Assembly: GCA_963834945.1 (NCBI GenBank)
Contig: CAWIDT010000005.1
Coordinates: 780,939-844,938, forward strand
Length of the DNA stretch: 64,000 nt
Direction of reading: 5' to 3'
DNA from: R-RK-3 sp963834945
GTDB taxonomy: Bacteria > Pseudomonadota > Alphaproteobacteria > Rhizobiales > Rhodomicrobiaceae
The position numbers and the translations under genes are program-made. The notes under the pieces are model-generated. The model saw only the letters and a program-made list of their open reading frames with translations. It was not told the origin of the DNA and did not search any database. Of the stretch, positions 9,256 through 18,134 are shown piece by piece. Positions within the stretch are counted from its first letter, which is position 1, and each line of letters starts with the position of its first letter.

Positions 9256-10598
9256 GTGCCGGAGGCGGAAGACGCCGCGTTTGCCGGTGCCCTGGGTGCC
9301 ACCCCGACCGGCGAGGAGATTTACGCGCTCGCCGCCCGAGCTTTACCCTATCTGCCGCAGCATCACCGGCGACGGGGTGCGCCAGACGCTGCAAATTCTC
9401 GGCCGCGCCTTCGATTTGCAGATCAGCTGAAGTGCCGACGGGCACGCCGGTCTTCGACTGGACCGTGCCGCGCGAATGGACCATCCGCGACGCCTATATC
9501 AAGAACGAGGCCGGGCGAGCGCGTCGTCGATTTCCAGGCCCATTCGCTGCATGTGCTGAATTACAGCGCGCCGGTGCGCACGAGGCTGCCGCTCGCCGAG
9601 CTGAAGCCGCACATTCACACGCTGCCCGACCAGCCCGATCTGATCCCCTATCGCACGTCCTATTACGCCGAACGCTGGGGCTTCTGCATGGCGCATGACC
9701 GGCTCGCCGCGCTGCCGGACGGCATCTATGAAGCGGTGATCGACGCCTCGCTCGCCGACGGGCATCTGACCTATGGCGAATATCTGCATCGGGGAGAGAC
9801 GGAGGACGAATTCCTCCTGTCGGCGCATATCTGCCACCCCTCGCTGGCGAACGACAATTGCTCGGGGCTGGCGCTGCTGACGCTGCTGGCGAAAAGCCAT
9901 GGCGGGCGTGAAAACGCGGCTGAGCTACCGCTTCATCTTTGCGCCGGGCACCATCGGCGCCATCACCTGGCTCGCCCGCAACGAAAGCAATGCCGGGCGC
10001 ATCAAGCACGGGCTCACCGTGTCCTGCGTCGGCGATGGCGGCGGTCCGACCTACAAGAAAAGCCGGCGCGGCGATGCGACGATCGACCGGGTGATGACGC
10101 ATGTGCTGAAGGCCGCCGCGCCCTCGCCCGACATCATCGATTTCTTCCCCTACGGCTATGACGAGCGGCAATATTGCTCGCCCGGCTTCAATCTGCCGGT
10201 CGGCATGTTCCAGCGCAGCCAGTTCGGCACATTTCCGCAATATCACACATCGGCCGACAATCTCGATTTCATCCGGCCGGAGCATCTGGCCGCGTCCTTC
10301 AACATGATCGCGGCGGCGATCGAAATCATCGAGCATGACCGCCGCTATATCAACCTGTCGCCCAAATGCGAACCGCAGCTTGGCAGGCGCGGGCTTTACG
10401 GCGCGATCGGCGGCGATAAGGATGCGGCGGCAAAAAACATGGCCATGCTCTGGGTGCTGAACCTGTCGGATGGCGAGCATTCGCTGCTCGACATCGCCGA
10501 ACGCGCCGCCCTGCCCTTCGCCATCGATACGCGCCACCGCAAAGCTGCTGGAGGAGCATGGGCTGCTGGCGCCCGCCGAATCCTCGCCGATCAGGTGA
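9256..10598 (+). CDS. COG4310/DUF4910 aminopeptidase-like protein with C-terminal winged helix (about five frameshifts)
   Basis: Reading across frames gives an about 445-residue protein. An N-terminal block has GEEIYALAARLYPICRSITG and PVFDWTVPREWTIRDAYI. A zinc-peptidase-like core has HICHPSLANDNCSG, FIFAPGTIGAITWL, FFPYGYDERQYCSPG and QYHTSADN, whose His/Asp residues resemble M28-family metal ligands. A C-terminal winged-helix segment reads VLNLSDGEHSLLDIAERA. These define COG4310 (DUF4910/DUF2172). Members are recurrent in LPS and flagellin glycosylation loci, but their reaction is not established. Shifts lie near 9340, 9430, 9515, 9893 and 10531, mostly single extra bases. The start (GTG 9256) is uncertain. 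The gene is convergent with rfbC and overlaps it by 8 bases. Confidence 0.75.
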
Positions 10599-11117
10599 AA
10601 TCCGGCCAGGCGCGGTCTTTGTCCGACATCACCGTGACCGGCAGCGGCCAGTCGATCCCGAAGGCCGGATCGTCGAACCGCACCCCGCTCGCGGCGGCAG
10701 GTTCGTAGAAGGCGGAGATCAGATAGGCCATTTCCACGTCGTCGGTCAGCGTCTGAAAGCCGTGCGCGAAGCCCTTGGGGATGTAGAGCCGGTGGCGGTT
10801 CTCCGCCGTCAGCTCGAAGCCCTGCCAGCTGCGGAAGGCGGGCGACCCGGGCCGCAGATCGATGATGACGTCGAGGATCGCGCCCTTCAGGCAGGTGACG
10901 ATCTTCACTTCGCCATGCGGCTCGGTCTGGAAATGCATGCCCCGCAGCGTGCCTTTTCGGGTGGACGCCGAAATCGAATGCTGCACGAAATCGTCTCCAG
11001 CCCCCGCTCGGCCATCTCTCGCGCGCAAAAGGTCCGGGCAAAGAAGCCGCGTTCGTCGCGCACCGGCTCCGGTATGATAAGGCATGCATCCGGCAGATCG
11101 GTGGCTTCGATGCGCAT
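10591..11117 (-). CDS. rfbC: dTDP-4-dehydrorhamnose 3,5-epimerase-like protein RfbC (one frameshift)
   Basis: The N-terminus has the family pattern IIPEPVRDERGFFARTF. After a one-base loss near 11003 the frame resumes with DFVQHSISASTRKGTLRGMH, GEVKIVTCLKGAILDVIIDL, YIPKGFAHGFQTL and the end GIDWPLP. RfbC epimerises C3 and C5 of dTDP-4-keto-6-deoxyglucose on the way to dTDP-rhamnose; the His of LRGMHFQ and the Asp of VIIDLR are the usual catalytic dyad. No rfbA, rfbB or rfbD is in view, so it could instead serve a different keto-sugar made by the neighbouring epimerase. Corrected length is about 175 residues, slightly short but typical. Confidence 0.83.
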
Positions 11118-11206
11118 GGAGAGTCCTTGGATTGTCGCACGTTTTGCGGGAGCTTAATCCGTTTGCGCAACCATACCATCCGGGAATTGCAATTTGCACC
11201 GGCTGT

Positions 11207-12013
11207 TTACATTTCCTCCTGCACCTGAGCGTAGGCGATCAGCGCGAACAAGGCCGTGCCGCCGAACACATTGCCAATCAGGATGGGCAGCAGCAGCCCG
11301 CCGAACGCTTTCGCCACGGAGATTTCGCCGCCGACCAGCAGCAGAAAGATCTCCGCCGAACCTGCCACCACATGCGCGAACTCGCCTAGCGCGATGGCAT
11401 AGGTGACGATGATGATGACCCAGAATTTGCTGCCCTCCGCGTTCGGCATCATCCAGGCAAGCGCCCCGATGAGAAAACCGGCGGGAATGCCGCGCGTCAT
11501 CGCCTCGACGAAGCCATGCGCGGCGATGGGGCGCGAAATGTCCAGGAAAGCGCTGATGTGCTCGGCGGACACGACATTGCCGAATGTGGCGAACACAGCC
11601 GCTGCAAAGGTGCCGACCAGATTGGCCGCAAGCACGATGCCCCAAAGCCGCGCCGTGCGTTTGAAATTTTGCCAGCTCCGCTCGCTCAGCAGCGGCAGGA
11701 TGGCCTTCACCGTCTGCTCGGTGAAAAGCTGGAAGCCGCCGACGATCACCAGCACGAAGCCGAAGCAATAGCCGAAATTCTCGACCAGCGGCCGCCATGC
11801 CGTATCCGGCAGATGCGCATGGAGAAATCCTTCGCTGAACACGGATGCGGATATCGCCAGCCCGGCTGCGATGCCCGACCACCACAGCGACGCGACCGGG
11901 CGTTCCAGCTCGACTTCGCCTTCCTGCCGGATCACCTCGTAATGCACGGGAGCGCGGGCCCGGCGTAATTCGTCGACCTCTTCGCGTTCCTTCTTGTCGA
12001 GACCGCGTTGCAT
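11207..12013 (-). CDS. Formate/nitrite transporter (FNT) family channel, YfdC-like
   Basis: The 268-residue protein begins at ATG 12013 with a charged cytosolic tail (QRGLDKKEREEVDELRRA) and then has six hydrophobic segments. FNT signatures include FGYCFGFVLVIVGGFQLFTE, WGIVLAANLVGTFAAA, ILIGNVFGGT and the IALGEFAHVVAGSAE loop. FNT channels are pentameric and pass small anions such as formate, nitrite, lactate or hydrosulfide. The long charged N-terminus resembles the YfdC subgroup, whose substrate is unclear. It lies 81 bases after the CysB-type regulator on the same strand, so a link to sulfur metabolism is possible but inferred. Confidence 0.82.
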   Translation of the reverse strand: MQRGLDKKEREEVDELRRARAPVHYEVIRQEGEVELERPVASLWWSGIAAGLAISASVFSEGFLHAHLPDTAWRPLVENFGYCFGFVLVIVGGFQLFTEQTVKAILPLLSERSWQNFKRTARLWGIVLAANLVGTFAAAVFATFGNVVSAEHISAFLDISRPIAAHGFVEAMTRGIPAGFLIGALAWMMPNAEGSKFWVIIIVTYAIALGEFAHVVAGSAEIFLLLVGGEISVAKAFGGLLLPILIGNVFGGTALFALIAYAQVQEEM

Positions 12014-12094
12014 GATTTCGCCTTTCCGCCCGGATGGCCGCGTCCGACAACACGCCAACACGGCGGCGAGTTCGAAACGAAGGGGGAGCGAGCC

Positions 12095-13028
12095 TCAGCC
12101 CTGGACGCTTGCGAGCGCGGCGCCGCGTATGACGGCCTCCGTCAGATCTCCCGAGCACAGCGCGATGAATCGATAGGCAAAGCCGCGCAGATAGCGGCCG
12201 CGCCGCACGGCGATGCGCGATGTCTGCTCGTCGAACAGATGCGAGCAGTCGAGCAGCCGCAGCGGCTTGTCGCGTTCCGGGATGAACGCCATCGACGCCA
12301 TCAGCCCGACGCCCATGCCCAGCTCGACATAGGCCTTGATGACGTCGGCATCGAGCGCGGCCATGACGATATCGGGCGCAAGCCTCGCACCGGCGAAGCG
12401 CTCGTCGATATGGCCGCGCCCGGTGAAGCCCTCGTGATAGGTGATGATCGGATAGTCAGCGATGGCTTCCAGCGTAAGCGGCGCAACCGACGCCAAGGGA
12501 TGGCCGGCCGGCACCACGAGGCCATGATGCCAGGAGCGGTATGGGAAGGCGACGATGTCGGGGCTGTCGATCAGCGCCTCGGTGGCGATGGCGATGTCGG
12601 CCTCGCCGCCCAAGCAGCATGGCGGCGATTTCGGTCGGGCTGCCCTGGTGCAGAATGAGCCGCACCTGGGGGAATTCCTTCTTGAACTCCGCGACCACGG
12701 GCGGCAGCGCATAGCGCGCCTGGGTATGCGTGGTCGCGACGGTGAATTCGCCGCGATCGCTCCGGGCGAACTGATCCGCCAGCCGTTTGACGTTCGCCGC
12801 ATCCAGCAGCATCCGGTCGACGATGGCGGCGAGTTCCTTGCCCGGCTCCGTCAGCCCGAGCAGCCGCTTGCCCCGCCGGACGAACAATTCGACGCCGAGT
12901 TCGTCCTCCAGATCCCTGATGTGCTTGCTCACGCCCGATTGCGATGTAAAAAGCGCCCCGGCGACCTCGGTGAGATTGAAATTGCACCGCACCGTCTCGC
13001 GGATGATGCGGAGCTGCTGAAAGTTCAT
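12095..13028 (-). CDS. cysB: LysR-family transcriptional regulator, CysB-like (one frameshift)
   Basis: The N-terminal HTH reads MNFQQLRIIRETVRCNFNLT and ALFTSQSGVSKHIRDLEDEL, the CysB/Cbl pattern. The effector domain has TTHTQARYALPPVV, the CysB sulfate/acetylserine-binding region, and ITYHEGFTGRGHID. One extra base near 12610 shifts the frame inside MLLGGEADIAIATEAL; with it removed the product is about 310 residues. Its start overlaps the cysA stop by four bases (ATGA), so the regulator is made with the transporter it presumably controls. It would activate sulfate-uptake genes when reduced sulfur is scarce. Confidence 0.85.
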
Positions 13029-14124
13029 TCCGCCGCGTCCGCCGTCAGCGCCGGGAAAAACGCGAGGCGCGGAGCGCGAAGCCGCACCGCCTGCCCTTCG
13101 GACAGGGTGAGCCGCGCCAGACGGTCGCGCGGCAGCTCGACCTCGTAATGCTGCGGCGCCGAGCCGCCATTGACGCCGGGCGTCGCGGTGAGTTCGACCC
13201 GGACGATGCCGCCGACATTCATGATGCGGTTGATCTTGGCCCTGATGCCGACATCGCTGCCGCTGTCCGCCTCGATCTCGATATCATGCGGACGGCTGAT
13301 AGGCGCGAACCGCCGCTCCGTCCGCCGCGTCCGCCCCGGCGATCGGCAGAAGGTCCTCGCCGACGCGGAGATTGCGGCCTTCGACGGTGCCGTTGAAGAC
13401 ATTGGCCGCGCCGAGAAAGCCATAGACGAAGGGCGTCGCCGGCTTATCGTAGACGTCGACCGGCGCGCCGATCTGCTCGACATGGCCGCGATTCATGACG
13501 ACGATCTGATCGGCGAGTTCCATCGCCTCTTCCTGGTCGTGGGTCACGAAGATCGAAGTGATGCGCAGATCCTCATGCAGGTTGCGCAGCCAGCGGCGCA
13601 GCTCCTTGCGCACCTGGGCATCGAGCGCGCCGAACGGCTCGTCGAGCAGCAGCACGCGCGGTTCCACCGCCAGCGCGCGGGCCAGCGCGATACGCTGGCG
13701 CTGGCCGCCGGAAAGCTGCGCCGGGACGTTGTCGCGCAGCCAGCCGAGTTGCACCAGATCGAGCAGCGCGTTGACGCGGCGGCGGATTTCCGCCTCGTCG
13801 AGCCGGTCCTTTCCTTTGCGCACCCGCAAGCCGAAGGCGACGTTCTCGAACACCGACATATGCCGGAACAGCGCGTAATGCTGAAAGACGAAGCCGACCT
13901 GCCGCTCGCGCACATGCCGGTCTGAGGCGTTCTCCCCGTCGAGAAACACATTGCCGCTTATCGGCGAATTCCAGACCCGCAATGATGCGCAGCAAGGTCG
14001 TCTTGCCGCAGCCGGACGGGCCGAGCAGCGCCACCAGCTTGCCGGTCGGGAACTCCAGCGAGACATCGTCGAGCGCCTTGAAGTCGCCGAACGACTTGGT
14101 GATATGCCTGACTTCGATGCTCAT
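13025..14124 (-). CDS. cysA: Sulfate/thiosulfate ABC transporter ATP-binding subunit CysA (two frameshifts)
   Basis: All ATPase motifs are visible in order: Walker A GPSGCGKTTLL, Q-loop FVFQHYALFRHMSVFENVAF, signature LSGGQRQRIALARAL, Walker B VLLLDEPFGALD and switch VTHDQEEAMELAD. A TOBE-type C-terminal domain follows (RPHDIEIE, GIVRVELTATPG). The HYALFRHM stretch is typical of CysA. Shifts occur near 13961 (extra base inside the GLEFAD-SGNVFLDG region) and near 13290. The ATG at 14124 overlaps the cysW stop by four bases. Corrected length of about 366 residues fits CysA. Confidence 0.9.
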
Positions 14125-15023
14125 GGCGCCGTCTCCCGGCTCATCTGACGGCTGGCGCGCCACTCGATGACGGATTTCAGCACCAGCGTCATCAGCGCAA
14201 GCAGCGCAAGCAACGAGGCCACCGCGAAGGCGGCCGCGAAATTATACTCATTATACAGAATTTCCACGTGCAGCGGCAGCGTGTTGGTTTGGCCGCGAAT
14301 ATGGCCGGAGACGACGGATACGGCGCCGAATTCGCCCATGGCGCGGGCGTTGCACAGGATGATGCCGTAGAGCAGGCCCCATTTGACGTTCGGCAAGGTG
14401 ATCCGCCAGAACGTCTGCCAGCCCGACGCGCCGAGCACGACCGCCGCTTCCTCCTCCTCCGGCCCTTGCGACTCCATCAGCGGGATGAGTTCGCGGGCAA
14501 CGAACGGAAAGGTGACGAAGACCGTGGCAAGCACGATGCCCGGCACGGCGAAGATGATCTTGATGTCGTGGTCGGCAAGCCATGTGCCGAACCAGCCCTG
14601 CGCGCCGAACACCAGGACATACATCAGGCCGGCGACGACCGGGCGACACGGAGAAGGGCAGATCGATCAGCGTGGTGAGCAGTTGCTTGCCGCGGAACTG
14701 GTATTTGGCGATGGCCCAGGCGGCGCAGATCGCCGAAGACGATGTTGAGCGGCACGGCGATCGCGGCGGCGATCAATGTCAGTCGGATCGCCGACAGCGC
14801 GTCCGGCTCCACAAGCGCGCTGAGATAGGTTGCCCAGCCTTTGCGGAACGCTTCGACGAAGACCGCGACCAGCGGCAGAAAGATGAAGATCGCGAAAAAG
14901 CTGAGCGCCAGGGTGAGCACCAGCCATTTCACCCAGCGCGTATCGCGCGTTGCCGCCCGCGATCTCGAAAACGGATTCGTGCCTGCCGCCTTGCCCGATG
15001 GTGGCGGCCGCGGCGCCTGCCAT
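14121..15023 (-). CDS. cysW: Sulfate ABC transporter permease CysW (about three frameshifts)
   Basis: Segments in three frames make a roughly 300-residue permease. They are an N-terminal cytosolic tail, TRDTRWVKWLVLTLALSFF and ALVEPDALSAIRLTLIAAAI, then MYVLVFGAQGWFGTWLADH. The conserved EAA loop ESQGPEEEEAAVVLGASGWQ comes next, followed by RITLPNVKWGLLYGI, ARAMGEFGAVSVVSGHIRGQ and TNTLPLHVEILYNEY, all standard CysW signatures. Shifts lie near 14958, 14730 and 14640. Its start overlaps the cysT stop by one base (TGATG) and its stop overlaps the cysA start. It forms the membrane pore with CysT. Confidence 0.87.
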
Positions 15024-15859
15024 CAGCGGTTTCTCCCGGTGCGGCGGGCCGTCCAGGCTTGCAGTCCGTTGATGATGAACAGCAGCACGAATGAGGCCAG
15101 CAGCATCACGGACGCAATCGCCGTCGCACCCACATAATCATATTGTTCCAGCTTGGTGATGATGATCAGCGGGGTGATCTCCGAAATCATCGGCAGATTG
15201 CCGGCGATGAAGATCACCGAGCCATATTCGCCCACCGCGCGGGCGAAGGCGAGCGCGAAGCCGGTGAGCAGCGCCGGCAACACCAGCGGGAACACCACAC
15301 GGCTGATCGTCTGCCAGCGGTCGGCGCCAAGGCTCGCGGCGGCCTCCTCCAATTCGACCTCAAGGTCCTCCAGCACCGGCTGCACCGTCCGCACCACGAA
15401 AGGCAGGCCGATGAATACCAGCGCGACCAGCACTCCGGCGGGCGCAAAAGCGATCTTGATGCCGAGCGGTTCCAGAAATTGGCCGAGCCATCCATTGCCC
15501 GCATAGATCGCCGTCAGCGATATGCCGGCGACGGCGGTCGGCAGCGCGAAGGGCAGATCGACCAGCGCGTCGATCAGCCGCTTGCCGGGGAAGCTGTAGC
15601 GAACCAGCGACCAGGCGAGCATAAGCCCGAAGACCGCATTGATGGCGGCCGCCAGCAGCGCGGCGCCGAAGCTGAGCCGGTAGGACGCCAACGCCCTGGG
15701 CGCGGTGACGATCGACCAGAATTGCGGCCAGCTCAAAGTCGCCGCTTTCAGCAGCACCGCCGCCAGAGGCACCAGCACGATCAGCGACAGATACCCGAGC
15801 GTGTATCCCAGGGTCAGGCCGAAGCCGGGCAGCACTCTGCGGGACGCGGCCGTCGCCAT
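15023..15859 (-). CDS. cysT: Sulfate ABC transporter permease CysT
   Basis: This is an intact 278-residue permease with six hydrophobic segments. Family motifs include SLVRYSFPGKRLIDALVDLP, FALPTAVAGISLTAIYAGNG, the EAA loop ELEEAAASLGADRWQTISRV and FARAVGEYGSVIFIAGNLP. It is the only uninterrupted gene of the sulfate transporter. It sits two bases after the sbp stop and shares one base with the cysW start, so it is clearly operonic. It is also called CysU. Confidence 0.94.
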   Translation of the reverse strand: MATAASRRVLPGFGLTLGYTLGYLSLIVLVPLAAVLLKAATLSWPQFWSIVTAPRALASYRLSFGAALLAAAINAVFGLMLAWSLVRYSFPGKRLIDALVDLPFALPTAVAGISLTAIYAGNGWLGQFLEPLGIKIAFAPAGVLVALVFIGLPFVVRTVQPVLEDLEVELEEAAASLGADRWQTISRVVFPLVLPALLTGFALAFARAVGEYGSVIFIAGNLPMISEITPLIIITKLEQYDYVGATAIASVMLLASFVLLFIINGLQAWTARRTGRNR

Positions 15860-15861
15860 GC

Positions 15862-16871
15862 CTATTTCACCGAGATCTGATCGTAGATGCCGCCATCGGC
15901 GAAATGGACTTTACGCACCTGCGCCCACGGGCCGAGCATCTCCTCGACGTCGAAGGTCTTCACTGGCGGGAATTTCGCCTCGTTGGCGCGCAGGATCGTC
16001 TCGTCGCGCGGACGGAAATCATGGGCGGCGATGATGGTCTGGCCCTCGGGCGAATAGAGGAAATTCAGGTACGCCTCCGCCACCTTGCGCGTCTGCTTCT
16101 TGTCCACGACCTTGTCCACAATTGCAACGGGCGCGGGAGCTTCCACGGTCAGGGACGGGTAAATCACCTCGAACGCGCCAGTTCCAAGCTCCGACGCAAT
16201 AAGCCGCGCCTCATTCTCGAAGGTGACCAGAACGTCGCCGACACCGCGCTGGGTGAAGGTGGTGGTCGCACCCCGGCCGCCGCCGTCGAACACCGGCACA
16301 TTGGCCAGCAGTTTGCGGACGAATTCGCGCGCGGCTGTCCTCGCCGCCCATCGCCTTGAGCGCATAGCCCCAGGCGGCGAGATAGGTGTAGCGGCCATTT
16401 CCGGTGATCTTCGGGTTGGGAATAACGACCTGCATGCCCGGCTTCACGAGATCGGGCCAGTCCTTCACGCCCTTCGGGTTGCCCTTGCGCACCAGGAACA
16501 CCGAAACCGACGTATAAGGCGCCGCGCCATTGGGGAATTTCGACCGCCAGTCCTTCGCCACCAGCCCGTTTTCGGCCAGCAGGTCGATATCGGGGCTTTG
16601 ATTCATGGTCACGACATCGGCGTCCAAGCCCGCTGACGACGGAAAGCGCCTGCTTGCTGGAGCCGCCATGCGACTGATTGACGGTAACGGTGTCGCCCGT
16701 CTTGGCCTTCCAGGCGGCGGTAAAGGCTGGATCGATATCCTTATACAGCTCGCGCGAGACGTCATAGGACACGTTGAGAATCGTCGTGTCCGCCGCATAG
16801 GCCGTGAAGGCCGTCAGAAACGCCAAGGCGAGCAGGAAGCCCGCCCAGGCAAGGATGCGTGAGTATAGCAA
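15862..16871 (-). CDS. sbp: Periplasmic sulfate-binding protein Sbp/CysP (two frameshifts)
   Basis: A signal peptide (ILAWAGFLLALAFLTAFTAY, cleavage near AYA-ADTT) is followed by NVSYDVSRELYKDIDPAF and VNQSHGGSSKQALSVVSGL, the sulfate-binding loop of this family. Next come DVVTMNQSPDIDLLAENGL, VRKGNPKGVKDWPDLVKPG, TFTQRGVGDVLVTFENEA and the C-terminal YLNFLYSPEGQTI. Shifts are near 16630 and 16345. Corrected length of about 336 residues is normal. It is the first gene of sbp-cysT-cysW-cysA-cysB; promoter elements must lie in the 16872-17200 gap. Sbp and CysP cannot be distinguished confidently by eye. Confidence 0.88.
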
Positions 16872-17345
16872 AGCCGTCTCCGTAAGCCGAATGTCGCCGG
16901 TCAGGCTACGGGAGAGCTGAACGGCGGCCTAACAAAATTTTCGTCTAACCATATTCCTGGGCCTGCATTGGCGGAAGTGGGCGGCGGCCTACGGCTAATC
17001 AACCCGCATGGGCATGTGAATTGCAGAAGCGCGAAGCGCGGATGAGGGGATTTTAGCTGAGCATGATGCCCCGAATCACCCCGAACTCCTGATAGACTGG
17101 TTCGAAGGATGAACCTGGCAGGCCCGCAGAGCTGCGCGCGGCGAATGTGCAGCTTAAGAGTTTTTTAAAACTAGCCTGCCAAAGTACTGTAAATTCAATG
17201 GATTGACTTTCGCGGGCGGCCGTATGGCTCATGCGGATCGGGGCGGAAAATCAAATCCTGCTGACGTTCTTTGTCGCGATACGCCGGACAAAGGATGCGG
17301 AAACGAGATGGCATTTGGGGCATGGTCAAATCCGGCGGGGACAAG
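16872..17345. promoter_or_regulatory. Divergent intergenic region between sbp and the DUF4164-zapA genes
   Basis: This 474-base stretch holds no convincing gene. It must contain the sulfate-regulated promoter of sbp, read leftward, and the promoter of the DUF4164-zapA pair, read rightward. The half nearest 17150 turns AT-rich and includes a TTAA-N7-TTAA box listed separately. I could not define a CysB site. Confidence 0.5.
17154..17168. promoter_or_regulatory. TTAA-N7-TTAA box, candidate CtrA binding site
   Basis: TTAA at 17154-17157 and TTAA at 17165-17168 are exactly seven bases apart, the spacing of the alphaproteobacterial cell-cycle regulator CtrA box. It lies about 190 bases before DUF4164 and 425 before zapA, a FtsZ-ring gene, which fits a cell-cycle-controlled promoter. 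It is a motif match only. Confidence 0.5.
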
Positions 17346-17555
17346 ATGCGGTCGATGGGGCACGACAGTGGCTCTGGCGAGGAGCGCAAAAAGGGTAAGC
17401 GAAGCGCGAGCGGCGCTGAGGCCGAGCGCCTGCGTGCCGAACTCACGTCGGAGCGGCAAAGGTCCAAGGCGCTTGAAGATACCACCACCCGCGTCGCCGA
17501 CAGGCTGGATGCGGCAATCGAATCGGTGAAAGCAATTCTGGCCAGACAGGGCTGA
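17346..17555 (+). CDS. DUF4164-type small coiled-coil protein upstream of zapA
   Basis: The 69-residue product (start at ATG 17346 after GGCGGGG; in-frame alternatives at 17322 and 17271) has a charged, low-complexity N-terminus. A heptad-like helix follows: AEAERLRAELTSERQRSKAL then VADRLDAAIESVKAILARQG. The RLDAAI....IL ending and the position directly before zapA match the DUF4164 family of Hyphomicrobiales, whose role is unknown. With zapA only 37 bases downstream the two are probably co-transcribed, hinting at a division-linked role. Confidence 0.65.
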   Translation: MRSMGHDSGSGEERKKGKRSASGAEAERLRAELTSERQRSKALEDTTTRVADRLDAAIESVKAILARQG

Positions 17556-17592
17556 GACTCGCTTTGCCCTGCCTTAAGTAGGAGAGAGCGTG

Positions 17593-17964
17593 ATGGGCCA
17601 CGTGACGGTCAGCGTCAATGGCCGGAAGTACCGAATGTCTTGCGAGGACGGCGCCGAACAGCGCGTGCTCGATCTTGCGACCTCTGTCGATGGCGTTGTC
17701 CAGGAAATCAAGGGCGGATTCCGGCAGGTTCAGGAAGAACGGCTATACCTCATGGCGGCAATCATGATTGCCGACCAGCTGACGGATCTGCGCGCCGAGC
17801 TGCAGAGAACTCTCGCTCAGATCTGTAATCTGCGGTCCTTTCAGGCCGCCGACAGCAATGCGAGCTATATCCCGTCGCGCGACGTTGCGCGGATCGTCGA
17901 CGCCTCTTCGGCCCGGCTGCAGGCCCTGGAGCAGCGTTTCACCCCGACCGGCACCGAAGGCTGA
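17593..17964 (+). CDS. zapA: Cell division protein ZapA
   Basis: The 123-residue protein begins with the ZapA beta-hairpin VTVSVNGRKYRMSCEDGAEQ and VLDLATSVDGVVQEIK, then has a long helix (LMAAIMIADQLTDLRAELQ) that forms the ZapA dimer coiled coil. ZapA cross-links FtsZ filaments at midcell. ATG 17593 was chosen over GTG 17590 because AGGAG sits 8 bases upstream of it. In many bacteria 6S RNA follows zapA; I saw no convincing 6S RNA in 17965-18134, which instead contains a palindromic repeat. Confidence 0.9.
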   Translation: MGHVTVSVNGRKYRMSCEDGAEQRVLDLATSVDGVVQEIKGGFRQVQEERLYLMAAIMIADQLTDLRAELQRTLAQICNLRSFQAADSNASYIPSRDVARIVDASSARLQALEQRFTPTGTEG

Positions 17965-18011
17965 GCGCGGTCGCGCAGCGAAGTTCGCACGCTTAGCGCA
18001 GACGCATTTTT

Positions 18012-18094
18012 CGAAATCCGCGCGCAGGCGGGGATCCACTATGAATCGGTGGTTCAACAGCTTACTGGAATCCCGTTTTCACGGGGATTTCGGG
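18012..18094. repeat. Inverted pair of CGAAATCC..GGGGATCCA repeat arms
   Basis: The left arm (about 18012-18040) and the reverse complement of the right arm (about 18063-18094) share the pattern CGAAATCC-CG-CGGG-TCCA. The family resembles the AATCCCCGCCTTCGCGGGGATCCAGT palindromes at 28.7 and 31.7 kb. It lies between convergent genes zapA and arfB and could act as a bidirectional terminator. Confidence 0.65.
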
Positions 18095-18134
18095 AGAGAT
18101 AGCCCCGGCTGCCTCCATCTGATCCGATCACGCT

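Noticed and set aside
6709..11117. Decaying O-antigen island with true pseudogenes
   Set aside because: Each break is repaired by one base, there are no internal deletions or insertion sequences, and the same error pattern hits essential genes elsewhere. Not fully excluded without reads.
17965..18134. 6S RNA gene after zapA
   Set aside because: Position is right, but the sequence is a repeat pair; no 6S-like central bubble flanked by long stems was recognisable.
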